NCBI GenBank assembly: GCA_029204225.1
Contig: CM055097.1
Span: 52,382,592 to 52,446,591 of the forward strand
Origin: Diphasiastrum complanatum
Lineage: Eukaryota > Streptophyta > Lycopodiopsida > Lycopodiales > Lycopodiaceae
Length of the DNA stretch: 64,000 nt
Direction of reading: 5' to 3'
Below, piece after piece: positions 30,301 to 41,481 of this stretch (the stretch's first letter is position 1; the number at the start of each line of letters is the position of its first letter). The position numbers and the translations under genes were made by a program. The notes under the pieces are model-generated. The model was not told where the DNA came from and made no database searches. It saw only the letters and a list, made by a program, of their open reading frames with translations.

Positions 30301-32534
30301 TTTTTTTAGATCAAGCAGTCTCCAGAAACTTTTTTATAGATCTTCAACTCTTGTGAAAAAGGCAGAAACAGGCTAGAATATTAGGTTCGAAGCTCTACAG
30401 CATATTGACAGCCTAATTATTATTGGCAGTTTGAAACACGAAATTCAGACTTCCAATAGTGATCTTAATGTAACTCAACATCAAACAGGCTGTTGTTATT
30501 TCTTCGTGTCAGATAATATCAGAACTGGCCATGATCAACAACCCAAATTTCATGCTGAACATGCCTTTTAGAAGAAAAATTTCAGAGTGTTATTGACTAT
30601 TCACAAATGATCAGAACAACTCACAGTCAGGTCTGTGTAGAGATTTGCTAAACTAATCTGTATGTGTTTTGAACAGGAATTTGCAGGTTGAATTGGAAAT
30701 AAGACTAGTATGATGTTATTTATAGCAGCGTACTGATTTCTGCCTTAGTTGCTCACGGAACCTTGCAAAAACGGCTTCGATTCTTTCATTCAGCTCATCT
30801 TTTTCATCACCAACGCCACTGTTTTCCTTCTTGCTCACCCCCGGTTCATTGTAGAGTGCAATTGCTTTACCAACTGGCACATCCTTTACGATCATACGTG
30901 CAACCAGTTCCTTGTTTTTTACAAAGGATTTAGAGGCACCTCACCTGACATAATTTCTGTAAATCGTTTTGAATTATTGATTTACATATGATTCTGTTGG
31001 ACTGAAGGTATTTGATGCTCATGATCTGCTGCCGCCAGCTGAGAGAAGATGCCCTTCATCTTCTTGACATGCTGATCCAGATCGGAGCCATTCCACTTCA
31101 GATTTGTGATCAATCTCTTGTAACTTTGATCTTCATTCTACATATTTCAGCATAGGTGTGGTGTGTGATCTTATTGCTGTAGCGTGAGCTTTCTCACTTG
31201 ATCGACCTGGCACTTTAGCCTAGTGTTGGACAACCTTTTCCTCTTTAGAAATAGATGCCTTATGCTCTTTAGGGGTGCGTGCGTTCATGATTGAATGCAG
31301 TCTAACAGGAGGCGTTTTGATTGATGGAAGAACAGGAGATTTTGACTTGTTATGCAACAAGCTCTTGAAGGGAGATCCAGAATGGAAGGACAGCAAGAGC
31401 TGGAGACATGAAAGTTTGGGCTTTAGAAGCTTTTGGCGCTACATTCTACAAAAAATGTTTATTAATAAAACAGATCATATCCAAGCCCATCAAAAAATAT
31501 TAACATTGTTGTTGGTGGAGAGCTAATAAATAAACTTGAAACGATCCCAAAACCTTTTTGATTGCTCGCTCGAGAATTATGATGTTTAGCCGCGAATTTA
31601 GATCATGTTGTTATGTCAAACAATTCAGTAATACATTATGAGAATGGTAGTACTAATTAATAGGAACCTCAACATTATGATTAAAAAAAATATATCATTT
31701 TTTAAATTGAATTGGCTTCTTCTGAGCAGATGTGTGCTTGAGTTGAAAGAATTCTACCTATTGGAGAATCGAATGAGGAGGTAACTTAGCCTAACACTTT
31801 TTCTTATGGTGATAATAGACCAAAAAGAAATGGAATATTTTTCAAAAAAATATTTGGACCCCTTCAAATTGGCGTCTATGCTTGTAGAAAAGATACTTGT
31901 GCTGTAGATCCCGAAGGCTCTTTTAGAAGTTTTCCAAACCATGACTATCTCGTAGGATATTCTTATCGAAACCAGTCCGCTATCAGAAATATCAGTTGAG
32001 GTGTTGTCTTTAAGTTTCTTTTAAATCTGCAGCCAAATCTTCATGCATGAAAAATGTGTCATGATTGCACTACTGGTTCCCAAGCTTCGCTAAACTGGAT
32101 TATAATTTTTTGAGGACATGGATAGAGCGCTGCGTATGTCATCAAGCTCACACCTGCAAATCTGAGAACAGAAAAAAAATTCCAGTTCAAAAAGTTTCCC
32201 ATTCGTGCTTATGAGAGAGCAAAATGCTTCCAACTGAAACCAGTTAAGGTGCACCACCCTTAAACAAAAATCACAGCAAAAAGTTTAGCAAATCGAGAAA
32301 ACTAAGCCATTACTGTTGTCGATCGAGAACTCGGAAAGCTGAGACAACTGCATGTCAACATATTGCTTACAATAAACTTGCCAAGTTCGAGTCGCTACTG
32401 TCTTGAATGAATGTAAACTTTCCCGATGTAGTTGGAAAATAGAAAATCTCATTGGTCAGATGCAATAATCACTCCTAAATTGTGAATTGACATAGCTAAA
32501 TTATTTTGGGCTTTACATTTAGCTATATGTTTAT
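30301..32534. other. No recognised gene; one unrecognised 83-codon ORF
   Basis: AT-rich. The plus ORF at 31275-31526 (starts MRAFMIECSLTGGVLIDGRT) is not recognised and lacks a visible domain. It could be a remnant. Nothing else on either strand is convincing. Confidence 0.4.
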
Positions 32535-32566
32535 TTGTCTGTGAGTAATGTGAGTAATTTTATCAG

Positions 32567-33803
32567 TTGGCGGAATTTAGGTATGATCGAGATAACATGG
32601 GCATTAAAGAGCGTGCACTGCAGCGCATCATTTTTGGTGATGAAAATAAATTTCAGGATGCGTTGGCTGCTGAGATGGACAAACATAACGCGATACCATT
32701 CAAGGGAAAATCTGTTGTAGAAAATTTTGGTGTTCCATCTTCTTCAAATGATGGTTCTAAAAAAGTTAGGCATCCTTTGGTGGATGTTTCTCGTGATGCA
32801 AACAATCTCAATCTTCATCATGATGATGAGTTTTGGTGTACCGTGGTAATTCCACCGCCACCTAATTTTGACGCTGCACAAGCTAGTACCAGCCAAGATC
32901 AGAGCCAGCAGACAGCAGGGGGATGTCACTAGATCAAGGGTTCCGAAGGCCAAGACCAAGGGCAGATAGATGTGGCCCAGCCGGGCCTTCCGAAGACCGA
33001 AGTCCGTGGAGGAGAACATCAATGAATTTTTATCCAAATATCTCCACGAGTCATCAGGAGGCGGCTGGCAAATATCATTCTCAGCTCAGACTATCAAGGA
33101 AAAAGAACTGCAAGCCTTACCCGCCCTCCAACCACAACCGGAGTGGCAACATCAGTTATTTGAGAGAGACCCTACGGCCATCAGGGCTTACGTGACGAGT
33201 CCGCAACAGTTACGGGTGAACGCGCATTTACTGCCATGTCCAAGAAGATCCAAATGGGAGGAATGCGACACTCCACTGGACCAGATCACACTACACAATT
33301 TCAACTGGCCAATCATCAAATTCGAATATGGGTGGACTATGGATGTAGATGCCAGAAGGGCTCTCTCCCCATTCGCCAGTCACTACATCAATTGCCCTGA
33401 TCCCACAGTCCGTGCGATAGTCACTTACGCCCGGGACTTAGAATATTTAATGGGCATTGAAACAAAATGGAATGATTTCCTTCCCTCCATATTTTTTGAT
33501 CCAAATAAGGTGCTAGCTTCCGACAAAGTCGAAGACCAGCTGCCAGTCGCTCGCGTATATTACCGAGCTGCATTCCTTGGGGATCCCTGGACGAAACGAT
33601 TCCAAGCATGGGTGGATCAGGAATGGCTGACAGGAGTCCACAAGTCCTTCCACATGCCAAAGGACTCGAAGAAACTAGACTGTCTCAACTTCATGGAAGA
33701 CGTTACGGGCTATCTGATCCACAGAGGCGGTCCAAGAGAACGCTATACTAAACTAGCAGAGTGTCGAGGGACCGACACTACTTTAGGTCGTGGGTCCTAT
33801 TGA
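32567..33803 (+). pseudogene. Unrecognised coding-like region in two frames (121 and 277 codons)
   Basis: The first ORF (32567-32932) begins MAEFRYDRDNMGIKERALQR and ends in a Gln/Ser-rich tail (STSQDQSQQTAGG). The second (32970-33803) begins MWPSRAFRRPKSVEENINEF and ends GTDTTLGRGSY. In the second frame a reading continues upstream (QGDVTRSRVPKAKTKGR) to a single TAG just before 32970, so a longer protein broken by one frameshift and one stop is plausible. The composition is protein-like (mixed charged and aromatic residues, many Trp/Tyr), unlike nearby chance ORFs. I recognise no family. A gag-like protein of an unidentified retroelement is possible, as a Lys/Arg- and Gln-rich linker followed by a globular part would fit. 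Confidence 0.5.
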
Positions 33804-33850
33804 GGTTATTCCCAACAAAGTATAAATAAATAAAATCCTCCAATAAAATG

Positions 33851-34395
33851 TGTTGCGAGGGCATGGCATCCTGCGTGTATAGGCCCATGGCCCAATGAGC
33901 ATGCAATTAAAGTTGTAAATAAAATAAACTTGACTTGGGCCTTGGAATTAAAATAAAACTAGAGGCCCAATGTCATTTTTTAACTTGGAGATTACTTTTT
34001 AGAGTTGGGTCCAAATTGGACTCACATGAATCTTATGATTTCTAATGTACTTTTTGTGGACCCTTGGATCAAGTTGGGTCTAAGATGAATGGATAGGATC
34101 ATTGTGAATATTAGCCAATAAGATTGAGGGGCAAGGGCCTTCCCCATTTTATAAAAAAGCACCATTTGTACACTATTTGGATGCTTAATGAGAAGGAGGA
34201 AACTCTACCAATTTTGGAAGAGAAGCATCCTCATTTGCAACTCAAGGGCTTGCCATTGCTCTTGTTGTTTCCATTTGCTTTCAAGTTCATGCTTGTTGGT
34301 TTCAATAGTTTAAGTTTCTCCTTTAGCAAGTACAATGTGCATTTGAGCTAACCTCCCCCCTCACTCTCTATCTCTCTCTCTCTTTCTCTTCTCAA
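33851..34395 (+). repeat. LTR-like repeat, copy 1, ending in a pyrimidine tract
   Basis: It starts TGTTGCGAGGGCATGGCATC and shares several blocks with 43976-44472 and the inverse of 40785-41237: GCGAGGGCA...GGCATCCTGC, GAGGCCC, ACTCACATGAATC, CCAATNAGA. It ends in CTCTCTATCTCTCTCTCTCT. Length and layout suggest an LTR, but a primer-binding site is not visible. Confidence 0.6.
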
Positions 34396-34584
34396 TCTCT
34401 TCTTTTCCTTTCCTTCTCTTCAACCAAAACCATGATGAATGTTAGTGTAGAGGAGTAGAGTTAAAGAGGAGTAGTATAGTGGTGAGTAGAGCTAAGGGAG
34501 AAAGTAGGAAACTAACTGAAAGTAGCATCTATGCTTAGCTAGGTACCTATCCAGTGATCTAACCTTTGTTGACAGGCGGAAGGG

Positions 34585-34930
34585 CTATACTACGAGAGAT
34601 CTTTGACCCCACACCAATGTACATGCATCACAAGGACTTGGCTCCTTGATCATGGACTTAGACAAACCATGAGCTAGCTCCAACTTGCACATAGATTGCA
34701 TGGCCTTGGAGTTGGGATGGCCCAACCTCCTATGCCATAGATCTTCATTTAAAAGCTTTCCTTGTAGCACAATATCCAAGCAAAGATTAGCATTTCCATT
34801 TCCATCAAGCTTGAATAACCTTCCAAAACGAGAACATGATGCTATTATATCATAATCTTTTGTGATCAAGCAAGTACCATCTTTAAAATCTACTTGTAGA
34901 CCATGATCATTGAGTTGGCCTACACTTGAT
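34585..34930 (-). pseudogene. Copia GAG-pre-integrase fragment
   Basis: The minus strand encodes VGQLNDHG, LITKDYDIIA, GRLFKLDGN and EDLWHRRLGHPNSKAMQSMC. It ends at a single Cys-x2-Cys (CDAC), as in the HHCC zinc finger before a copia integrase. The integrase core is absent. It abuts an unrelated sequence on the left at about 34585. Confidence 0.75.
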
Positions 34931-35734
34931 TAGTTTCTTTTCTTGTTGTGGATTAATGTAAGAACTAGCATTCAGGTAAACTAAATAGGCTGGATCCGTG
35001 GTGTAGTTATTGCATATCTCTTTATAGTCCAGTTCTTGATGTTCTTGGGTTGTCCAAGAATCAAAAGACTGGTTGGTTTCTTGATCTTGGACTTCTAACA
35101 TGCTGTAGATTAGTTCTTGATTCTTGTTTTGTCAATTTATGCAAGTGTAGCTCAGTGTTAGTATATTGTAGGCTATGATTTAGTTCGTTTTTAAAAGTAG
35201 GTAGTCGTAAAATACATTGAACGTTCATTTGGGGTGTACTCTATTCTATGAATGAATGTTCTTGGCTTGCATCTATGTATGAATGTAAGTGCGTTCAAGA
35301 GAGACGACCCTGAGTAGTTCTCTGACAGGCAGGACAAAAAACTATACTACAACAAGAATATGTTCCCTTCTGTCTGGTTTGGCATTGTAAGAACAAGAAG
35401 ACATCTAATGAATGCCATGAAGTCTGGTAACAAGCAGAAACGGTTCTGAAGAAGAAGCAAGTAAAAGAATCGTCGTAAACAGATCCTCTGGAGTAGGGGA
35501 TCTGTAAACAGAGTATCAAAATTCGTACACGATAAGTTATTATAGTAACATTATTTGTATTCAAGAGTTTTGCCAGCACAAAAAATAGTACCAAAATAGT
35601 ACAAAATCTGTAAAATTAGTAGTCAACTACTGGAGTAATACTACCAATTGGTCTACCAACATCAAAGCAGTACCAAAAAGATCGCATAATCTATCTACAA
35701 ATCTGCCTCTGTAAGCAGAATCACAGATCTAGGA
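34931..35734. other. No gene recognised
   Basis: AT-rich sequence with direct words such as AGTACCAAAA repeated near 35590-35690. A minus ORF of 99 codons (35295-35594) is unrecognised. This may be LTR or leader sequence of a neighbouring copia element. Confidence 0.35.
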
Positions 35735-36795
35735 CATAAAGTAGAATTCAAATGTGATCAATGCAAATAGTTGATAGGACAGACAAGATCTTAGCAGCCG
35801 AAAAGAGGCATTAATACTTGTATAGATTAAGTCATTGCCTTTCTGCCTCTAGTCAAGTGCTCAGTACTTTTATTCAAGCAAATAAAAATTTACTTTGGCA
35901 TTATAGACTTGGTCACCTGAATCATGCTTCTGTACAACAAATATCTAAACATTCTATTGTTCTTGATCTAGACTACCCTAATAATAAAGTCGAGTTATTT
36001 GTCTGTCAAGACTGTTTAGTTGGTAAACAGACTTGGAAACCATTTAGATCAAGCCATCAGCATACTACTAGAGGATTGTTAGATGTTGTACATACAAATA
36101 ATTGTGGCCCAATGAAGAATCCTTCTCTGAAGGATGCAAAGTATTTCATAACTTTTATTGATGAATTCTCCAGAAGGACTATGGTGTATTTTATCAAGAA
36201 AAAATCAGAAGCTTTCAATTGCTTCAGAATCTTCAAGGAGCGTGCAGAAAAAGAGACTAGAAGGATGATCAAGGCCCTGAGGTCTGACAATGGTGGAGAG
36301 TACATCTCTACTGAATATAAGGTGTATTGCTAGAGGCAAGGCATTGAGCAGCAATTCATCACTCCTTATAGTCCTCAATAAAATGGCTTGGTTGAGAGGA
36401 AGAACCATACTCTGGTTGAATCAGCTAAATGTATGTTGGCACATGCATCACTGCCCAAGAGCTTTTGGGTCGAAGCTGTCTCCACTGCAGCTTACATCCA
36501 AAACAGATGTTCAACCAAGGCCCTCTCAGGCGGAATACCCCAAGAGGTGTGGACAGACTCTAAGCCTTCTGTGAAGAACCTATGAGTGTACGGATGCGTC
36601 GCCTACACGTAGATCCCGAAAGAGACGAGAAAAAAATTTGACTTCCAAGGTCTCAAGACCATCCTGATTGGTTATACTTCATCTGATAACACATACAAGC
36701 TGTATGATCCCGATACCCAGCAAATCTTGTTCTATTGGGATACAATCTTTATCGAGGATCAGTTCATCGACATCAAAGGCAAAGATATTCAATAA
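35735..36795 (+). pseudogene. Copia HHCC finger and integrase, with altered first catalytic Asp
   Basis: The HHCC finger reads LLWHYRLGHLN...CQDCLVGK. The integrase core has VVHTNNCGPM where the family has HxDxCGP, so the first Asp of the DD35E triad is Asn (GAT to AAT type change). The second Asp (FIDEFSR) and the Glu (SDNGGEYIS) remain. NGLVERKNHTLVESAKCMLA and TYKLYDPDTQQIL follow. Stops lie at 36331 (VYCxRQG), 36378 and 36583. The piece stops at 36795 before RT. The sequence is nearly identical at protein level to the inverted fragment at 20345-21065. Confidence 0.9.
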
Positions 36796-37053
36796 TACCC
36801 ATAAGGGTCTGGTGGCCATTCCGGATAACCTTGTTCATTGACAATTGGGTAATCGAGGTATGCCATTAGAGGATCTCAAAATAAATATTGCTAATATAAT
36901 GGATCCTCATAGATTGGTGCAACTGGTCCCAATGTCATGGACTCTCCCAAATCATAATGTGGATATGACATGCTTGCTTGACTCTCTTGTCTGTCCAGGT
37001 TTTCATGGTATGCCATGACCTGACGACTTTCCTCAACAGTCAATATCATAGAT

Positions 37054-38650
37054 TTAGGACAAGGCTTTGTTATTGTAGGTTATAATTCTTGCTGTACAAT
37101 TGGCCGTTTTGGGCTTGGGTTCTCTATATTTGGCCGTCTCAACAATGTGATGCCCTGATGTAGCTTTGTGGTGGCCAGATGTTGAGTGGAACATTCTGAC
37201 TTTGGTTGGATCTTGCTTATGATTGGCATTGAAATCAAAGGACAATCTCCCACCTTAGTCTTTCCTTTCTCAATGGACTGCTCTCTTGAAGGTGGTACAG
37301 ATGGATCGTTGCGATGATTGGTAGTCAGTTTGCCTTCAAGTTGCTTGGTTGACGTGAGGTTGTAATTCATCCACCAGAAGTTGTGGCAGCATTTTTTTAA
37401 TGAGGCTTGGTAAAATCTGCTGGATTGCATCTGTTGCCAATTTCTTGACTTCTTTCGCTACCCCTGGTTGGCTAGATTTTATCCACTCTGTCTTCTGTGG
37501 TGTTGTTGATTCATGTGTGGCCGTGTCAAGTTGTTTTAGGATCTTTCTCTCATTCCTTCCATCCGCATCTGCTTTGTAACCAAGTGGCACTAGAAGTTTG
37601 CATTTGTAGTGCAGCTTCTCGGTTGGTGGATTTGCATGGTCATATGTAGGTTGCCGATTCAAGCAGGTAGGAGTCATAACGACTTTTTTTTGGATCTCTT
37701 AGTGGACAATCACGACATGGGTGATTGATGCCGCATTGTTCACACCAAGGATAAAAGGAGGACAGATCATTTCGGTGTGGACATTCTGATCTAGAATGTT
37801 TACCTCCACATCCAAAACACCGTACCGTGTGTAGGATTCTGTCACCTCTCAGATGATGCATGTACATCGGTATCAGGTCTCCTTTGATCCCTTCCACAAA
37901 ATATAGTAGCGAGCCAATTTGAACTTTCTCTGCCTGGGATGATCCGCTCGCTGATATAACCAATACTTCCACTAAATCTTGCCTAGCCACTAGAGAAGAT
38001 TTTGAAAGTCCTGAGACCAATCCACTTTCTTTAAAGGAGCAATCTAATGGCAAGCTAGATGGCATAGATGAGAATTTTGTTGATTGATTTCCAATCTCCA
38101 AAATTCCCTTATTGGCTTGATTTCGTAATCTCGGATTTCGAACTGGACATTGAGGTGTTGGCTGTTTTCCAAAACAATAATGGCATTGGTCTAGTAGTTG
38201 GATCTTCCGATTGGCAATCTGTGGTTCTAGGAGGTAATCAGATTGACTGCACATCTCATCTGTGTCACTGACAACTTGCATCTGATCGTCCGTGTTGCTA
38301 GTACTTTGGCTAGCGTTGTCTGTGGCATCTTGTGGATTAGATGCTCTATCATCCTTGATTGTTTGAATGTTGGATATGGGCTGTGATGGTGTGTGCAAGA
38401 TTTGTGCTTCTGCAATAGCAGCTGCTTACAGAGTTCGTTTGGACTGGTACATGTTGTAAAGGGTGGCATACCAATCTTGATCTCACGCGGTAATCCGGCA
38501 TAGAAAAATGCCATTTTGTGGTGACTAGGAAGACTGGAATTCCAATCTCCCGCCATCTTGGCAAATCATGCAGTGTAGCCTTTGAGAGTTTCTCCGGAAA
38601 GCATCGAGATTTGGGCAAGCTGCTCATACATTGCCATGGCCTGTTGTGTG
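37054..38650 (-). pseudogene. Retroelement gag-like protein with three C-x2-C-x3-(H/Q)-x4-C knuckles
   Basis: The minus strand starts near 38645 with MAMYEQLAQISMLSGETLKG, then a stop, then NSSLPSHHKMAFFYAGLPRE, the C-terminal part of a retroelement capsid. Inside 38398-37640 are three cysteine motifs: CHYCFGKQPTPQC, CFGCGGKHSRSEC and CEQCGINHPCRDC. The frame is then lost in a run of eight A residues (minus strand, near 37683-37690) and continues as LNRQPTYDHANPPTEKLHYK, VAKEVKKLATDAIQQILPSL and a basic Pro-rich tail to about 37080. No protease or RT follows. Gag of an LTR retrotransposon is the simplest reading. I cannot assign it to a known lineage. Confidence 0.65.
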
Positions 38651-38989
38651 CAAGATGAAGATGATATGGAGTGGTGTGGTGATGTACGAGAGAGAGATTG
38701 GGGGATGCAGTTTTTGAAATGTGTATGAGAGAATTGATGATGAGGAGATGGAAGAGGAAAAGAAAAGCAGAAATATTCCTTTGTCTAGAACATTCACGGT
38801 TTGGGCAAGGGTAGATTTTATAAATAAATTCAATTATGCCCTTCCAGTGAAAGTCTTTTGACGAGGGATGATAGTTGGAAAAGTACTTATGTAGGTTTTT
38901 TGACAAAGGGTTAGTTTTGCTTCAAAAAACTACTTGTCGACACTTCTTCGCAAGTCTATAGAAGGATTTTTCAATACCAACTATAACTC

Positions 38990-39400
38990 GTATTATAGAC
39001 TTGGCGGTCTTGGGAGGAGTCTATCAAAGACAAAGTCACTCACCAAAGAGGCTTGGGGTAAAATCATTATATTATATATATATATATATATTTTATAGAA
39101 AAGGGCCTTCGATAGTCGTGGGAGGAGCTATCAGAGATAGGGTCGCTTCCCAACGAGGCTAATGGCCCAATTCGTATATTATTATTATTATTATTATTAT
39201 TATTTTGTTTTTTAGAAAAAATAAAGCCTTGAATATTCCTCTGTGTCTTGGTCTCAACAAGATGGAACTTCAGAGGCCTCTACAAAAGTTTGTTTGTTTT
39301 TCTTTTTGACAACAAACCCTTGCAGATTTCTCTGTGTCCTTGTCTTCAGAGGCCTTTACAAAAGTTTGTTGTTTTTTTTTTTTTTTGTACGAAGAGACTA
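38990..39400. repeat. Two nested tandem duplications with (TA)n and (ATT)n
   Basis: A ~115-bp unit containing GGGAGGAG..CTATCA(A/G)AGA and GAGGCT occurs twice (about 38998-39095 and 39112-39205). The first ends in (TA)n at 39067-39092 and the second in (ATT)n at 39175-39205. A second pair follows, TCTGTGTC(T/C)TTGTCT...CAGAGGCC plus ACAAAAGTTTGTTG, near 39240-39300 and 39328-39380, and ends in a T-run. Confidence 0.75.
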
Positions 39401-39639
39401 CGGTAAAAAAGCAGCGAGGGTAACTAGATTGTCAAAAGTTAAGGTTTACAAAACATAGCAGATAAAAGATGAAATGAAAAACACAACTCCAAAAAAGGCC
39501 TCAAAGATAACGTAACAAGAGAAAGAAAATAACTAAAATTATAAAAAAATTAAGAGGTGAGAATAAGAGAAGGAATGGTATACGCAAGAGAATGGAGAGC
39601 GCAATTTGAGATGCCGGTTCCCTGGAGTGTGACAATCAA

Positions 39640-40425
39640 GAGAGGGAGCGGAGCAGACAGGCGAGGGAAGAAAGGGATCGGAGCAGGTAGGCAGCAAGTG
39701 AGGAAGGGGGCGGAGGAGCAGAAGGAGAAAATGGAAGGCAGGAGTGAGCAGGGGAAGGGAAGAAGGGAGCGGGTGAGGACAACAAGGAGGAGGGAAGGAA
39801 GAGAGTGAGATTCTCAGGAGAGGATCGTAGGACTGAGTGAGAGAGAAGGGGGGAGCAAACAACGAGGGAGGTGAAGGGGGGAGCGGAGCAGGGAAGGGAG
39901 GTGGAGGGAGTGAGGAGAGAATGAGAGTGAAGGGGGGCGGGTGAGCAGCAGGCGAGGGAGCGGAGGAGAGAGGGGAGCAGGGAGCGAGGGGAGCATGCGG
40001 AACAGGCAGACAAGCTATAGAGGAGAGCGAGTGGAGCAGGCAGGCAGGCAGGTAGGCTATGGAGGAGATGGAGCAAGCAGGGACGAGTAGCAGACAGGAG
40101 AAGCAACGAAGGAGGTGGAGTGAGCAGGGACGAGTAGCAGGCAGGAGCAGCGAACAGAGGGGAAGGGGGAAGGAGCGGAGAGGGGAAGGGAGAAGGAGCA
40201 GAGGAGCAGGGAGGGAGAAAGGGGAGGGGGAAACAGCAAGCGAGGGAGGAAGAGAGCGAGCGAGAGGGAGAGGGAGCGAGGCAGGGAAAGGTGGACGAGA
40301 AGGGGAGGAGAAAGTGGAGCTGTAGGCAAGGGTGGAAGGGAGGTAGACAAGGCAGTGGGAGGTGAAGGAGCGAGGAGAAGGGAAGGAAGGGAGCGAGAAG
40401 GGGGGGGGGGGAAGAGAGAGATTTG
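39640..40425. repeat. Long polypurine/polypyrimidine tract
   Basis: Almost 800 bp whose plus strand is overwhelmingly A and G in GGGAGG, GAGCAGG and GGAGGAG words, with sparse C and very few T. It ends in a G-run at 40401-40411 and a T-run near 40431. Internal near-repeats exist (GCAGGGACGAGTAGCAG at 40077 and 40117). The minus-strand 327-codon ORF (39539-40522) is a product of this composition and not a gene. Confidence 0.9.
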
Positions 40426-40782
40426 TGGATTTTTTTTTTTTTTCAAAAAGAGGGTTGATCCATATCAAAACTGAGATTACGACAATAAAAAACATTGAGC
40501 AATTTGTAAAAATCTTACTCAAAATTAACTACACAAATTATAGCTTAAAAAACAAAATTAATCCCTTGAGGGCTTGGGTTTTTTGTAATGGAAATGGAAG
40601 ATTTCGGAGAATGGAAAAAAGAGGAGGTGAGGGGGAGGAAGCAGAAAAGAGTGGAGAAGAGTGGAGAAAGAGAAGCAGCTATGCAGTGAGCAACGTTGGC
40701 GCTCCCCGGCAATGGCGCCAATTGTAATCAGTTGTAGTATAGGGGTCCGTTCATTGGGAGCCGCCCGTGCACACCTGCATAG

Positions 40783-40784
<2 letters not shown>

Positions 40785-40880
<96 letters not shown>

Positions 40881-41355
40881 AAAAAGAAGAGAGCTTTATT
40901 AAGGAGAATAGAAGATGTGTATAATGGAAAATGGCCTCCTTATATAGTTGAGGAAGGAGGGCCATCTTGGCTCTCATTGGCCTATTTACAATGGCATCCT
41001 AGCCCTCCAAACTAAATAAACTTCAATCTAATGGTTCATTAGAAAAAGGGCCAAACTCACATGATTCATGTGAGTTTGAGATATTCCCTTTTAACTTAGA
41101 ACCTTATGAACTTGACTTTGGGCTTTTTAATTAATTTATTCTAATAAGGCCCAAAGTCCTTTTATTCAAGTTCAATTTATTTGATTTGCGTGGTCATTGG
41201 GTCGGTCTTATACACACAGGAAAGCCTGTGCCCTCGCACTTATTATTCTAATTGTACAATGTACTGTGGTAGGGCCCACTAGGCAAGGCTTGGCCAACAA
41301 TATTTCAAGTGGTGGGACCCACTTGTTTATTATTGTGCAGGAAATACCCACAACA
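40785..41355 (-). repeat. LTR-like repeat, copy 2, with terminal (AG)47
   Basis: An uninterrupted AG dinucleotide run covers 40785-40878. Reading the minus strand from 41355, the block begins TGTTGTGGGTATTTCCTGCA, contains GCGAGGGCACAGGC (41237) and ACTCACATGAATCATGTGAG. A TATA word CTATATAAGGAGG follows near 40955, and the block ends in CTCTCT. The first 100 bases recur at 43188-43291. It is the inverted partner of 43976-44472. Only the first part (TG start, TATA, pyrimidine end) supports calling it an LTR. Confidence 0.7.
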
Positions 41356-41359
41356 CACG

Positions 41360-41478
41360 TACACCCTTTACCAAGGACTCCTTCAAAATGCTCCTTCAGA
41401 ACGATAGAACTCCTAGAGTTGATACATTCGAACATTTGTGGACCCTTTGATGTGGTCTCTATAGGAGGCTCATGATAC
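41360..41478 (+). pseudogene. Copia integrase fragment cut by a CACTA end
   Basis: Encodes FRTIELLELIHSNICGPFDV VSIGGS, the first-Asp block of a copia integrase (family form HSDICGP; here HSN). It stops at 41478, three bases before a CACTA terminus. Confidence 0.7.
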
Positions 41479-41481
41479 TAC

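Noticed and set aside
31275-31526. 83-codon ORF as a small gene
   Set aside because: No recognisable domain, no neighbouring signals and a length expected by chance in 64 kb. Noted only in the spacer entry.
37054-38650. Endogenous pararetrovirus coat protein as an alternative for the triple-knuckle protein
   Set aside because: No movement protein, protease or RT of caulimovirid type is near, and the capsid-like part reads as an LTR retroelement gag. The assignment remains open but is not supported.
39539-40522. Minus-strand ORF of 327 codons, the longest after gag-protease, pol and oxidase
   Set aside because: It consists almost only of Ser, Pro, Leu and Arg because the region is a polypurine/polypyrimidine tract in which stop codons are rare. 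No domain is present, and several overlapping frames are equally open.
40661-41015. ORFs with (RE)n repeats and, at 44228-44553, (SL)n repeats
   Set aside because: Pure translations of the AG and TC dinucleotide microsatellites.
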